A DNA stretch of 64,000 nucleotides, taken from Anaeramoeba ignava. Taxonomy: Eukaryota > Metamonada > Anaeramoebidae. Position 1 is the stretch's first letter; each line of letters begins with the position of its first letter. Where the stretch lies: positions 1 through 64,000 of the forward strand of contig JAPDFW010000122.1 in the NCBI GenBank assembly GCA_028826165.1, given 5' to 3'. Of this stretch, positions 1-12,900 are shown piece by piece. The translations under genes and the position numbers were made by a program. Under the pieces are notes generated by a model. It made no database searches. It saw only the letters and a program-made list of their open reading frames with translations, and was not told the DNA's origin.

Positions 1-3000
1 AATAGTGAAAGTGTCATTGATTTGGAATCGATGTGAAGAAAATGATTTTCCAGAAACGTCCAAGAATATCCAACTTACTGGAGGATTTGTCTCCCCAAGG
101 CGGAGAAGCAAGATCAAGTCGTCTTTATGAGTTTGATAAATTAAGTTTTCTTCCTCTTGGTACAGAGGATTCAGATATTGCTGAGAAAAGAGTTTCATCA
201 GAAAGTCTCATTTCTTGTGGTCATTATTCTCATGATCATCAAATTCTTGAGTAACAAAAGAGGAAAGATCGTATTTATTGGTTTGGTTGGGATTTTTATC
301 GCTGCATCAAAATTTAGAATTAAATATAAATTCAAATCCCGTCCAGAATTTAAATTCAAATCCAAATTCAAATTCAAATTTAAATCCAAATTTAAACTCC
401 AAATAAATACCAAAATTCAAAATTTCAAATTCAGATACCCAAATATAAATCCAAACTCAATTCCAAGAAACTTTAAATACAACTCAAACTATTAAATTAC
501 CAAATTCAAATATATTCAAATTCAAATGCTAAATTCAAATTCAAATCCAAAATTCAAATCCAAATCCCAAACCAAATCCAAATTGAATCCAAATCAAAAC
601 AAATTATTCATCTCTTGGAATGGTTTCTTTTCTTTTAAACTCCATAATTTAACTTCGTTATCATTTCGAACAAATTTGGCAAATTTCAATAAAATTAGAA
701 ATCTAAACAAAGAATGTTCAAAACCGGAAACACAATAATGATGTCCACCATATCACAAAAATCAAAATCATTGCATTTCCCAACATTTAGTGAAAATCAA
801 GCACAAATATATCAGTAATGATTTGAAACAATTCTACAATAAACTTAATCCAATTGAAAATCAAATCAATCACATTTTTGTAATTCAAAATGGATTGAAA
901 GCCCTGGATTCTACACATTCACATCCAAAATGGATTTTGCAGAAGATAAAACAAGACATGTTTATCCACTTTTGCTAATGATCTTGAATTGCCTCGGTTA
1001 TCATCTACAATGTTACTCCTCTTCATATGAACTGCGCTCATATCCATCTTTTATCACGGTGAGTTTTCTATTCAAAAACCAAACTCAACCTTCTCGTTTA
1101 TTTATTCGTTCTGTTCTTTCCAATTGTCAACATTTCCCAAAACGATCTTCTTCATAGTTTCCATGAAATCATCAAAAACTGAGATTCTGCGGTTTAATTC
1201 TGTTTTTCGAAATCAGATTTTCTTCATATTTTCATTAATATTCTTTCCTCTTCTTTCAATTCTTGATGAAAAACTCAAAAAATACTTCTGCATTTCTCAA
1301 AAAGTTATTTCTGAAATATCTTCCAAAAATATCTGCTCAACTTTTATAAACTCAAAGTTATTGAAATTGAAATTTATGTGAATATTAGAAATAACGACAT
1401 CAAATTCCAGAAATAACATCACAATCTGAGAAAAATCACTCTGATAAATGCAACCCTTGAATCGTCTAGATATAGAATTTTATTAGTATTTTCTCTCCTT
1501 TTAGTCAAAGATATTGAGGTTTATTCGAACAAATTTTGATGGTCAAAAATATTGAAATGGATTGATGGAACATCAGCAACATCCAGGTCAATATCATGAT
1601 AAACCATCACAAGATCTTATGGAGTAAATCACTCCTATTCCACAACCAAACGTGCATTTTAAAAAGCAGGAACAACATATTTCCCTGATTTCTTGAAATT
1701 GTTTCAATGCGCAATTGAAAATTTAGGAATTTGTTTTGGTTCATCATTTATCAATAGATTCAATACCAAAATATTACTTGAATATGAGGAATTTGTTTTA
1801 CAAGAGTCTATATTGCCAAATAAAAGAAAAATATGACTTAAATTTAATTAAACGTTCTGATGGAAATAATAAAATTGGAATGGTTGCATGGAAAGTGAAA
1901 AATAAAAACTCAGAATTCGAAGAAAAAGATTGTTTTGATTGAAATGATATTATTTTTCAATAGGATCTTTTGGTTTCGTTTTGAAGATATGCTATTCAAG
2001 TTTAGTAAGTCAATATTCAAGAAGGAAAAATTCTCAAGTTTATATTTCCAACAAAATTCGGGAATAAGAATTGATTATTATCAAAACTTATTAAGAGATG
2101 AGATTTCCAGAGTTGAAGTGGAATAATCCAGATGATCTTGAGCAAGGTTTTCAATATTTATATCTTAATGAAGGGGATATTAAAGAATTAAGAGTGAATA
2201 TGTCTTAACAAAACTTGTTGAATCAAAAATCAAAATAAAATAAAATCAAAATCAAAATGAAAATGAAATTGAAAATAAAAATAAAAATGAAAATCAAAAT
2301 CAAAATCAAAATGAAAATCAAAATAAAAATATAAATCAAAATCAAAATGAAAATCAAAATCAAAATCAAAATCAAAATCAAAATCAAAATCAAAATCAAA
2401 ATCAAAATCAAAACCAAAATCAAAATCAAAATCAAAATCAAAATCAAAATCAAAATCAAAATAAAAATCAAAATCAAAATCAAAATCAAAATCAAAATCA
2501 AAATCAAAATCAAATTGAAAATGAAAATGAAAATCAAAATCAAAATCAAAACCAAAATCAATATGAAAATCAAAATCAAAATCAAAATAAAAATAAAAAT
2601 GAAAATCAATATGAAAATCAAAATAAAAATCAAAATCAAAATGAAAATCAATATGAAAATCAAAATCAAAATCAAAATCAAAATCAAAACCAAAATCAAA
2701 ATCAAAATCAAAATCAAAATCAAAATCAAAATCAAAATCAAAATCAAAATCAAAATCAAAATCAAAATAAAAATCAAAATCAAAATGAAAATCAATATGA
2801 AAATCAAAATCAAAATCAAAATCAAAATCAAAATCAAAATCAAAATCAAAATAAAAATCAAAATCAAAATAAAAATCAAAATCAAAATCAAAATCAAAAT
2901 CAAAATCAAAATCAAAATCAAAATCAAAATCAAAAATCAAAAATCAAAATCAAAAAAATCAAAATCAAAATCAAAATCAAAATCAAAGATAAAAATTTGA

Positions 3001-4677
3001 AATTACAGATATTATTTCAGAATTTGATGATATTGAGTTGTAAACCTCAAAAGGTTCGGGAATGATTGCAGGAGAAAACTTCATCAGCATACAGAATGCT
3101 TTACAATAAGTTATGTAACAGGAAGAGCTGTGGTATTTGGATCATATCTTGTTCGATTAGGACAAAGTAATCAAAAAATGATTCACCAATAATTTTAACA
3201 GGAGCTCAAGCACTTAATAAACTTCTAGGAAGCAATATTTATACATCAAATATTCAAATAGGAGGTCCACAAATCATGGGAGCAAATGGAATATCGCATA
3301 GAATTGTTCAGAATGATTTGGGAGATCCGAGGAAATACTTAAATGGCTTTCCTTTATACCTAAAAGAAAGGGAAAATCATTACCAATCCATTTATCATCC
3401 CTTCTTCAAGATCCAATAGAACGTGAAATAGAATTTATTCCCCCAAACGAACCTTATGATCCTGTGAATTTATTAAATGGTGCATATGATCAAAAACCCA
3501 AAAATGGATCAGTGGTTGTGTGACAAGGAAGCTTTATTGAAACCTTAGAGATGTGGGCACAAACAGTAAGAGTAGGTCGATGTAGATTGGGAGGAATCCC
3601 ATGAGCATCCTTGTACCGGGTTGAGAACTGTTACTTCAATTATTTCCTGCGGATCCAGCTAATCTAAAGTCTGAGGAAACAACAATATTACAAGCAGGAC
3701 AACTTTGGTATCTGATTCAGCATTTAAAAAAACAGCACAAGCAATCCGAGACTTTGATCAAGAAGAACTTCCCGCTTTTAATCTTCGCAAACTTTCGTGG
3801 ATTCTCAGGTGGATTGCGGGACATGTTCCACGAAGTCCTCAAATTCGGATCTATGATTGTTGACAACTTGAGAACTTACAAAAATCCAATTGTTGTTTAT
3901 TTACCTCCTTATTCAGAATTACGAGGAGGTGCTTGGGTTGTTTTGGATCCAAAAATAAACCTTAACGGATTATGTGAAATGTTTGCCGATCCAAGTTCCA
4001 AAGGAGGAGTACTTGAACCAACTGGAACAATTGAAATCAAGTACAAAAATCAAGATCTTATATCAACAATGCATCGTTTGGATCCTGTTTTGATTCAGCT
4101 TGAAAAAACTCTCAACGATCCAAATATCTGCAATGTTGAGCACCAAAAAAACCATATTCTCAGTCAGATTTCTGAACGCGAAAATAAACTTCTTCCAATT
4201 TTTACTCAAATTGCAATCAAGTTTGCTGATCTTCATGATACTCCTGTTCAAATGAAACACAGAAAAGTTATCAAGGAAGTTATCGAATGGAAAAATGCAA
4301 GATCTTATTTTTATTATCATTTCTCTCGCAAAATCCAAGAGTTAAATATTTATAAAAAACTCATTTCATCTGGTGTTTCAAAAAATTTGGAACATTCTTC
4401 TTTTTTATTCCAAAAATGGATTTTCAAACAAAATGATTTTGATCACAAACAATTCCTTGATAATAAGTTATTTATTTCTTATTTACTCAAAAAGAAGATA
4501 TTCAAAAATGGATTCAAGATTTATCTATTCAATTTAAGTCTTCTTTTGATAAAATTCTTAATGAAATGAAAAGTTTTCTTGATAATATTTCTGTTGAAAA
4601 TCGAAAACAATTTATTGAAAAAATTAATTTGGAAATTAATGAAAAATTAATTAAAATTCAATTTAAAAACAAATAAT
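1..4677 (+). pseudogene. Decayed acetyl-CoA carboxylase (carboxyltransferase part)
   Basis: Remains of eukaryotic multidomain acetyl-CoA carboxylase, which makes malonyl-CoA for fatty acid synthesis. From about 1590 the three frames together follow the carboxyltransferase domain in order. 1670-1720 reads TTYFPDFLKLFQ; 1860-1930 resembles the NEVGMVAF stretch; 2050-2090 reads QQNSGIRI; 2118-2180 reads NNPDDLEQGFQYLYLNEGD. After the AAAATC tract come ITDII, then GSGMIAGE (about 3055), [21 protein letters not shown] and [22 protein letters not shown] (shortened here), then PADPANLKSE. 3754-4569 is a clean stretch with FANFRGFSGGLRDMF, ELRGGAWVV and SSKGGVLEPTGTIEIK. Frame changes and stops are scattered throughout, beyond what introns could explain. 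Bases 1-1590 are open only in fragments; they may be the central region but I could not align them. The biotin carboxylase part would lie left of the window. Clearly an ACC relic; a functional copy presumably exists elsewhere. Confidence 0.85.
2222..2990. repeat. (AAAATC)n microsatellite inside the ACC pseudogene
   Basis: About 770 nt of AAAATC hexamers with AAAATG and AAAATA variants. Read in the frame of the flanking ACC relic it gives mostly Asn-Gln; other frames give Ile-Lys (+) or Ile-Leu and Asp-Phe (-), which is why it shows long meaningless ORFs. It lies between the YLYLNEGD-like and ITDII segments, where normal ACC has about 20 linker residues. It is either an expanded NQ insertion that predates decay or a repeat that grew after inactivation. 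Confidence 0.9.
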
Positions 4678-4778
4678 TTTTGCTTTTTCTTTTTATTTTT
4701 ATTTTTATTTTTATTTTTAAGCTTTTGGTTTAATTAAAGACTTAAACTAGAAATTAAAGTTAAACCAGAAAATAAACA

Positions 4779-7700
4779 TTAAAAGTGAAATAATGTCAGT
4801 TTATTATTAATTCCTGAAGAAATTGAAGGAATTGCCATTGCAACTGTTGATGAAAAATTTGAAGAAAACCTAAATGAATTCCAAAATTTTTTGACCAAAA
4901 CTTTCACCAACCATAGTTGGAATTAAGACCAATGTTGTTTCAAAAATAAATCCAACATAAATCAAAAATACATCTAAAAACATCAATTGTTTTCCTTTTT
5001 AGAAACAGCTGTCAAAATACCAAAAATTAATAATATAACTGAAGATATAAACATAATAAGTGAAAGATATTCTTCTCTTCGATGATTTTTCTTTGTTTTA
5101 ATTTATTAATTTATTAATTTATTAATTTATTTTAAATTAATTTTTAAAAATACTTTCAATAAATCTGAAAAACTCACTTAAAAATGATCAGTTGCATTTG
5201 CTACAGAAAATAAAGTGAGAATAAGATCTGTTAAATCAAAAGAGGAGTTATAAGATTTCCAAATCAAATTAACATCTTTTTAAAAAAAAATAAAAGAAAA
5301 AAAGCATTCCACATTTTTTTTTAAAAGAAAACAAATTTATAAATATAAATATTAATATTTTACCTGCAATAACAAAACTCAACTCAACGCCAGTAAAAAG
5401 AAATTGCATAAATCCAAAATAATCGATTTTTAAAATTTGTAAAGATTCTTTAAATGAGCTTTATCTTCTTTTTTTCTTCAATAATTTCGATTTCATCAAC
5501 ACAAATTGAAAGTAACTAAAAACAGAAAAATTTCAATAAAAAATTTGTTTTTGTTTTTTGAGATAAAATTTTGAATAAAATTTTGAGAATTACTTTTCTT
5601 TTTCATTATCATTTTTCTTTTTCATTTTTCTTTATCATTTTCATTTTTTTTCATTTTCATTATCATTTTTCTTTATCATTTTCTTTATCATTTTCTTTTC
5701 ATTTTTCTTTATCTTTTTCTTTATCTTTCTTATCTTTATTTTCTTATCTTTATTAGATTGAGATTCTGTATCTGTTTCTGATAAAGATCAGGTGAATTTG
5801 AAAATTTATCTAAATTTTCATTTTCATTAATATTAATATTTCAAAATTTTCAAAATTTTCTTGATTGGTTTTTGTTATTTTTGTTCTTCCATAAAGAAAT
5901 AAACTAAAAGGAATCAAAATAATTCCCATTAAAATTGCAAGAAATCTAACTTCTTTTTCCAACAAGAATCACCACTACAACCAGAAACTTTATCATATAC
6001 TAAAATTTAAAATAATTAAAAAGTCCCGAAAAGAAAAAAAAAATTTTTAAGAACTTTTTGGAAAAATACAACTTTTAGAAATAAAAAGAAAACACAAACA
6101 ACTATAAAGAGAAACAACTAATCCCATAGAAAGACTCATTGCAGTTCAACAAGAGACATATTAATACCCAAATATTTAAGTGGACTAACTTTAAGAGCTG
6201 TACCTAAAGAACAAATAAAACCAGTTCCAAGACCAAAAACCAGCCAAAGAGTAAAAAAAAAAGTGATTGAAGCTTTTGTTTGAATAAATGTAGCCATTAA
6301 AAACTAAAAACTGCACAAACTCCTCCAATTAAGGATGCTATTTTTGCTCCAAATTTATCATGTAAAAATCCTGCAGGAATTGTGAAATATAAACCTAACA
6401 TTTCGAGTGATGTTAAAACTTGAATGAAACCATCATTGTAATGTTCTGTGTTTTGAATTTTAGAACTAATTTTATCAAAAGCATTCTTTTTTTTTTAAGG
6501 AGAAAATTTATATTTTAATTTTAATTTTAATTTTAATTGCATTTTTTTTATATTTATATTTATATTTATATTTATATTTATATTTATATTTATATTTATA
6601 TTTATATTTATATTTATATTTATATTTATTTATATTTATATTTCTAATTGTATTTATATTTATATTTATATTTATATTTGTATTTATATTTATATTTATA
6701 TTTATATTTATATTTAATTTATATTTATATTTTATATTTATATTTATATTTATATTTATATTTATATTTATATTTATATTTATTTATATTTATGTTTATA
6801 TTTATATTTATGTTTTTATTTATATTTATATTTATATTTATATTTATGTTTTTAAAATTTATATTTATATTTAATTTTATGTTTATATTTATATTTTAAT
6901 TTATATTTATTTATATCTATTTTTTCTTTGTTTATGTTATGTTTATGTTTATATTTATGTTTTTTTATTTATGTTTATGTTTATGTTTATGTTTATGTTT
7001 ATATTTATGTTTATGTTTTATGTTTATGTTTATATTTTTATTTATATTTTATTATTTTTTATGTTTATTTTTTTTATGTTTATGTTTCTTTTGTTATTTT
7101 ATATTTATATTTATATTTATGATTTATATTTATGTTTATGTTATATTTTATGTTATATTTATATTTATGTTTTATATTTTATGTTTTTTTTTATGATTTA
7201 TGTTTATGTTTATTTTTATGTTTATGTTTATGTTTATATTTATGTTTATGTTTATGTTTTTATTTTATCATTTTTGTTATTTTTATTTTCATTTTTATGT
7301 TTATGTTTATGTTTATGATTTATGTTTATATTTATATTTTTATATTTTGTTTATGTTTATATTTATGTTTATATTTATGTTTATGTTTATGTTTATTTAT
7401 GTTTATGATTTATGTTTATGTTTATGTTTATATTTTATGTTTATGTTTATGTTTATATTTTGTTTATGTTTTATGTTTATGTTATGTTTATGTTTATGTT
7501 TATATTTTATATTTATGTTTATGTTATGTTTATATTTATATTTTTATTTTATGTTTATGTTTTATATTTATGAGGTTTATATTTATATTTATGTTTATGT
7601 TTATGATTTGTTTATGTTTATGTTTATATTTATGTTTATATTTATATTTATGTTTATGTTTATATTTATATTTATTTTATATTTATGTTTATGTTTATAT

Positions 7701-9816
7701 TTATGATTTATATTTATATTTATGTTATTTATATTTATATTTATGTTTTTTATTATTTATGTTTATGTTTATATTTATATTTTATGTTTATGTTTATGTT
7801 TATATTTTTATTTTTATGTTTATATTTTATGTTTATTTTTATTTATGTTTTTGTTTATGTTTATGTTATTTTATGTTTATATTTATGTTATGTTTATGTT
7901 TATATTTATATTTATGTTTATGTTTATGTTTTATGTTTATGTTTATTTATTTTATTTTATGTTTATGTTTATTTTTATGTTTATTTATGTTTATGTTTAT
8001 GTTTATATTTATATTTATGTTTATTTTTTATGTTTATGTTTATGTTTATGTTTATATTTATGTTTATGTTATGTTTATGTTTATGTTTATATTTAGTTTA
8101 TGTTTATGTTTATGTTTATGTTTATTTTATATTTATATTTATATTTTATGTTTATTTATATTTATGTTTATATTTTATATTTATGTTTATGTTTTATTAT
8201 GTTTATGTTTTATGTTTATGTTTATATATTTTATGTTTATGTTTATATTTTATGTTTATGTTTATGTTTTTATGTTTATGTTTATATTTATTTTTATGTT
8301 TATGTTTATATTTTGTTTATTTTATGTTTATATTTTATATGTTTATATTTTTTTATTTATGTTTATGTTTATATTTATATTTATATTTTATTTATGTTTA
8401 TGTTTATGTTTATATTTATATTTATATTTATGTTTATATTTATATTTATGTTTATATTTATATTTTTGTTTATGATTTATATTTATAATTTATGTTTATG
8501 ATTTATATTTATGTTTATATTTATGTTTATGTTTTATATTTTTATTTTATATATTTTATGATTTTATATTTATATTTTATGTTTATATTTTATTTTTATT
8601 TATATTTATATTTATGTTTATGTTTATGTTTTATGTTTATATTTATATTTTATTTTTATTTTTATTTTTATGTTTATATTTTATGTTTTATATTTATATT
8701 TATATTTATGTTTATGTTTTAATTTATATTTTATTTTTTTATTTATATTTATGTTTATATTTTTATATTTTATGTTTATGTTTATATTTATGTTTATGTT
8801 TATGTTTATTTATGTTTATATTTTTATATTTTATTTTTATGTTTATATTTATATTTATTTTTATATTTATGTAATTTATATTTATATTTTATGTATTTAT
8901 ATTTATATTTATATTTATATTTATATTTTATTTATGTTTATGTTTATGTTTATTTTTATTTATTTATGTTTATGTTTTGTTTATATTTATGTTTATTTTA
9001 TGTTTATGTTTATATTTATATTTATGATTTATGGTTTATGTTTATGTTTATGTTTATTTTTATGTTTATGTTTATGTTTATATTTTATATTTTATGTTTA
9101 TATTTATGTTTATGTTTATATTTATTTATGTTTATTTTTGTTTATATTTATGTTTTTATATTTATAATTTATATTTATATTTATTTTATTTTATGTTTAT
9201 ATTTTGTTTATGTTTATATTTTTATATTTTGATTTATGTTTTATTTTATTTTTTTTTATATGTATATTTATGTTTTATTTTATTTTATGTTTATATTTTT
9301 ATATTTATGTTTTATATTTATGTTTTACATATTTATATTTATATTTTATGTTTATTTATATTATTTTTTGTTTTATATGATTTATGTTTATTTTTTATTT
9401 ATATTTTATTTTTATTTATATTTATTTTTAAATATTTATGTTTATTTTTTAATTGTATTTTTCTGTTTATTGTTTTTATATTTATATTTTATTTATAATT
9501 TATATTTATATTTATATTTATATTTATATTTATATTTATATTTATATTTATATTTATATTTATATTTATATTTATATTTATATTTATATTTATATTTATA
9601 ATTATATTTATATTTATATTTATATTTATATTTATATTTATATTTCTAATTGTATTTCTAATTGTATTTCTATTTGTATTTATATTTATATTTATATTGT
9701 TTAAATTGTGTGTTGATTAAGATTTTTTATACAGGTGCTCCACATAATAAAGAAATAATAATTGCAGAAATTATTTGTAAAACTTGAAACCAACCAAATT
9801 TATTTCGAGTTTGCAT
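4779..9816 (-). pseudogene. Frameshifted MFS transporter (nodulin-like / SLC43-like)
   Basis: Major facilitator superfamily membrane transporter, substrate unknown. Exon 1 (9733-9816, phase 0) encodes MQTRNKFGWFQVLQIISAII and a Leu-rich TM start. After a 3.2-kb intron, exon 2 starts at 6485 with NAFDKISSKIQ, then LGLYFTIPAGFLHDKFGAKI, the MFS TM2-TM3 loop (G-x3-D-x-F-G). Later pieces give GLGTGFICSLGTALK, a cysteine loop (SGCSGDSC, about 5970), a Lys/Asp/Glu-rich central loop (5590-5760), FGFMQFLFTGVELSFVIAG ending at a GT (about 5365), LTDLILTLFSVANATDHF (about 5200) and FETTLVLIPTMVGESFGQ (about 4900). Frame breaks near 6310, 6145, 5955, 5000 and 4895 are each one base, mostly in A/T runs of five or more. 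It is therefore either a young pseudogene or an intact gene with homopolymer errors. Subfamily assignment is tentative. Confidence 0.75.
6486..9732 (-). repeat. 3.25-kb intron of the MFS gene made of TATATT/TATGTT repeats
   Basis: Donor GTATAAAA follows the exon-1 codons for CGAP (minus strand, 9732) and the acceptor A-run plus AG lies at 6487-6486; both sides are phase 0. Nearly all of the 3247 nt is hexameric TTTATA, TTTATG and TTTTTA on the plus strand, pure at both ends and mixed in the middle (about 6930-9460). The long plus-strand ORFs here (up to 447 codons of Met/Phe/Tyr/Leu/Val/Cys) come from repeats with a period divisible by three and are not genes. Confidence 0.8.
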
Positions 9817-9911
9817 TTTGTTAATTAAAAAATAAGAAAATAAAAGAGAAAAAATGATTTTTTTTATTTATTAATAACAAATAAAACGAAGTTAAAAAAA
9901 ATTTTTTTTGC

Positions 9912-12900
9912 TTATTTAAATTCAACAAGACATTTTCCATAAAAACTTAAAAATCGGATAAAAATTCGAATGTCTTCTTTTTTGATAATAAATCCAGATT
10001 CTTCTTGAAGTTTAAAATGAATTTTGCTTTTTAAAATTTCTTCATTCAAATCAATCCCAACAAATTTGAATTTTTTAACAAATCGTAAATTATCTTTTGA
10101 ATTTGGGTCTAACCAATATCCTCTGCATGAAAACAATCTCAAATTATCATTAGACTCATCATTCTTATGGAGACTCTTTTCATTTTCCTTTGAATTCACG
10201 CCAAAATTGTCGTCAATACAACGTTGAATTTTTTCAAACCAGAAATCAAGCTTTGATTGAGGAGTAATCAAGAGGGAATGCTCAGAATTAAACAAGAAAA
10301 AAGATTCGTTCTCCTTTGGGATGTCTGCATTTTTTTCAGAAAGGGGAAGCTTGATAAAAAGATCGTGGAGAGGGATATATAGCTCAGGAATAAATTCAGA
10401 TAAATGTTTTTTTGTGTCACAAATTAATAAACAATCGTTGAATAAAAAGCAGTATTTTTGGGATGTTTGGGTCACAGTAAAGTTCTCCAGAATAGGGAAC
10501 AAGATCGAATACTCGGCGGTATCTTTCTTTTTCTTTTGTTTTTTATGGACAAATAATGATTGAGATCGTCTTCGTGGTGAATCTATTCCGCGAGGAGACA
10601 TTTCTCCTGAAATAGAACGGTTTTGTTGAACTTCGACTGTTGTTGTTTCTGGATCGGAATGTTCAAATTGCACTTTTAAAGCCTTCTTCCCAGTTTTGAT
10701 GGTTCCGTACTTCGAAACTCCTGATTGTTTTTCGGAAGGATTTTTCTCACCGTTTGATGTTATGTATTTTTCTTTTGGAATTGATGTGTGTTTACGAAGC
10801 ATTTTATCGTTTAGAGGATCAGGTTTTTCTTCTTTGTGTGTCTTTTTGTTTGGGATTATTTGGTTGGGAGTTAATATTTGGGAGTTTATTTTGGATAATT
10901 TAACCCTTTTTTTATTTGAATTTTTTTTGTTCTTTTTTTGGTTGTCTTGATTTTCATCAGAAATAAGTTTGTTTTTGGAAGAAAAAACAACACTATGTGC
11001 TTTTTGTTTCATATCTCTTGAAACTGGGCTAAGAAACCTATTTGATTTGCGTTCCAGAAATTGAAATGTGATAAACCCTTCTTGGATCAGTCTTCTATGA
11101 GATTGATCCAGTAAATTAATTCCTTTTCCGCTTAATTTTGTTTGAATCGAGATGAGTTTTTGATGTTCTTCTGCAATTCGCTTAGTTTCATTCACTTGAT
11201 TTCCGAATTTATTCACAATTTCAAGTGCGTCAGTTAGATCTTGATAGTCTGGATGCGATTCATCAGTGTATTTCTGGATCTGCTCAAACAAAAGCTTGTA
11301 TTGCCCGATTCTTTGAACTGGTTGAATCAATATCGCATCCAATTCCAGTCTCTGAAAAAACGGATCCTGTTCTTGAATTTTGAGGAAATTTGCAAATGAA
11401 TGGTTTTGTTTTCTTGCTTGTTTCAGAGTTTGAATTGATCGATCAAAGTTGTTGTTATATATGATGTAATTACTAACAAATTGCGGAATATGATTCTTGG
11501 CAATATCGCCAACACCTTTTTTGGGATTCCAGTTCTTGAACCTTTCCAAAAGATTACTCAAAAAAAGCGATCCGTCTTGATAGATATTCTGAATATTAGA
11601 GAAAATAAGCTCTAATTGATCCTTCGAAATCATTGGATTGTTCTTCTCTATTGAGCTTGTGCGATTTGATAGAGGATCGATTATTTTAGATATTAATCCT
11701 GACAAAATACGTAAATAATTTTTCTCAGTGTCAATCAATTCGAAAATACTAAAATCGCGCATAAAATGTTTTTTGATAAATTGCGCGCATTTTTTGTGTT
11801 TGTGATTCTCAGCAAGAATATGTGGGCGTTGCATGATGTCTGTGTAGTGTATCAAATTTGCGCCGTATTCAATAAGAATTTCACAAATCTCAAAAAATCC
11901 GTTTTTGGATGCAATTTGGATCGCATTCATTCCGTTTCCATTTCGGATGTTGATATTCTTGCAAGTGGGGATGATTTTTTTGGCAATCTCAATGTTATTT
12001 GCTTCAACCGCATAATGCAAGAGATTTTTGGATTCTTTGTTATTGACCCATGAAGGGAATCCAAGTTCAACGTAAATATTTGCAATTTCCATATTTGAAT
12101 TTTTAACAGCATCAAATACTTGCTCCATTGCACCGTTATCCAATAAGAGCTCAACAATATCAATGAATCCCTTTGAAAGGGCAAGAAATAACGGTGTGTG
12201 TTGTTGATCATCTTGTTGATCCAATTTTGCTCCATAACTTATTAATATTTTACTGCATTCATAATTTCCGTTGAAACAACTTAAATGCAATGGTGTTTGT
12301 TTCTTCTTGTTTTCTATGTTGATATTTGTTTCTCGTATGATTTGAAGCATTAATTCTGTGTTTCCTGTTGTTGCAATAATGTGTAGAACTGTGTTTCCTT
12401 CTTCATTTTGTTTGTTTATGTCTGTGATTTCTTTGTGTTTGGTAATAAATTGTTTTCTTGAATTTTTTGCTGCATGATGAAGAATTGTATTTCCTTCTCT
12501 GTCTGTTTCTTCTTTATAGGATGGAGATTCTTTTTTTATGTAAATATTTTAATTTCAAAATGAATTTTAATTTTAATTTTAATTTTAATTTTAATTTTAA
12601 TTTTAAATTTAATTTTAATTTTAATTTCAATTTTAATTTTAATTTTAATTTTAATTTTAATTTTGAATTTTAATTTTGATTTCAAAATGAATTTTAATTT
12701 TAATTTTAATTTTGAATTTTAATTTTAATTTTAATTTTCATTTTAATTTTAATTTTAATTTTAATTTTAATTTTTAATTTCAATTTTCATTTTAATTTTA
12801 ATTTTAATTTTAATTTTAATTTCAATTTTCATTTTAATTTTAATTTTAATTTTAATTTTAATTTTAATTTTAATTTATAAATGAATTTTAATTTTAATTT

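Noticed and set aside
2347-3000. CRISPR-like regular repeats
   Set aside because: No spacers; a simple hexamer microsatellite in a eukaryotic genome.
6648-9704. Long plus-strand ORFs of Met/Phe/Tyr/Leu/Cys/Val
   Set aside because: Pure products of TTTATA/TTTATG repeats inside the minus-strand MFS intron; no protein-like composition.
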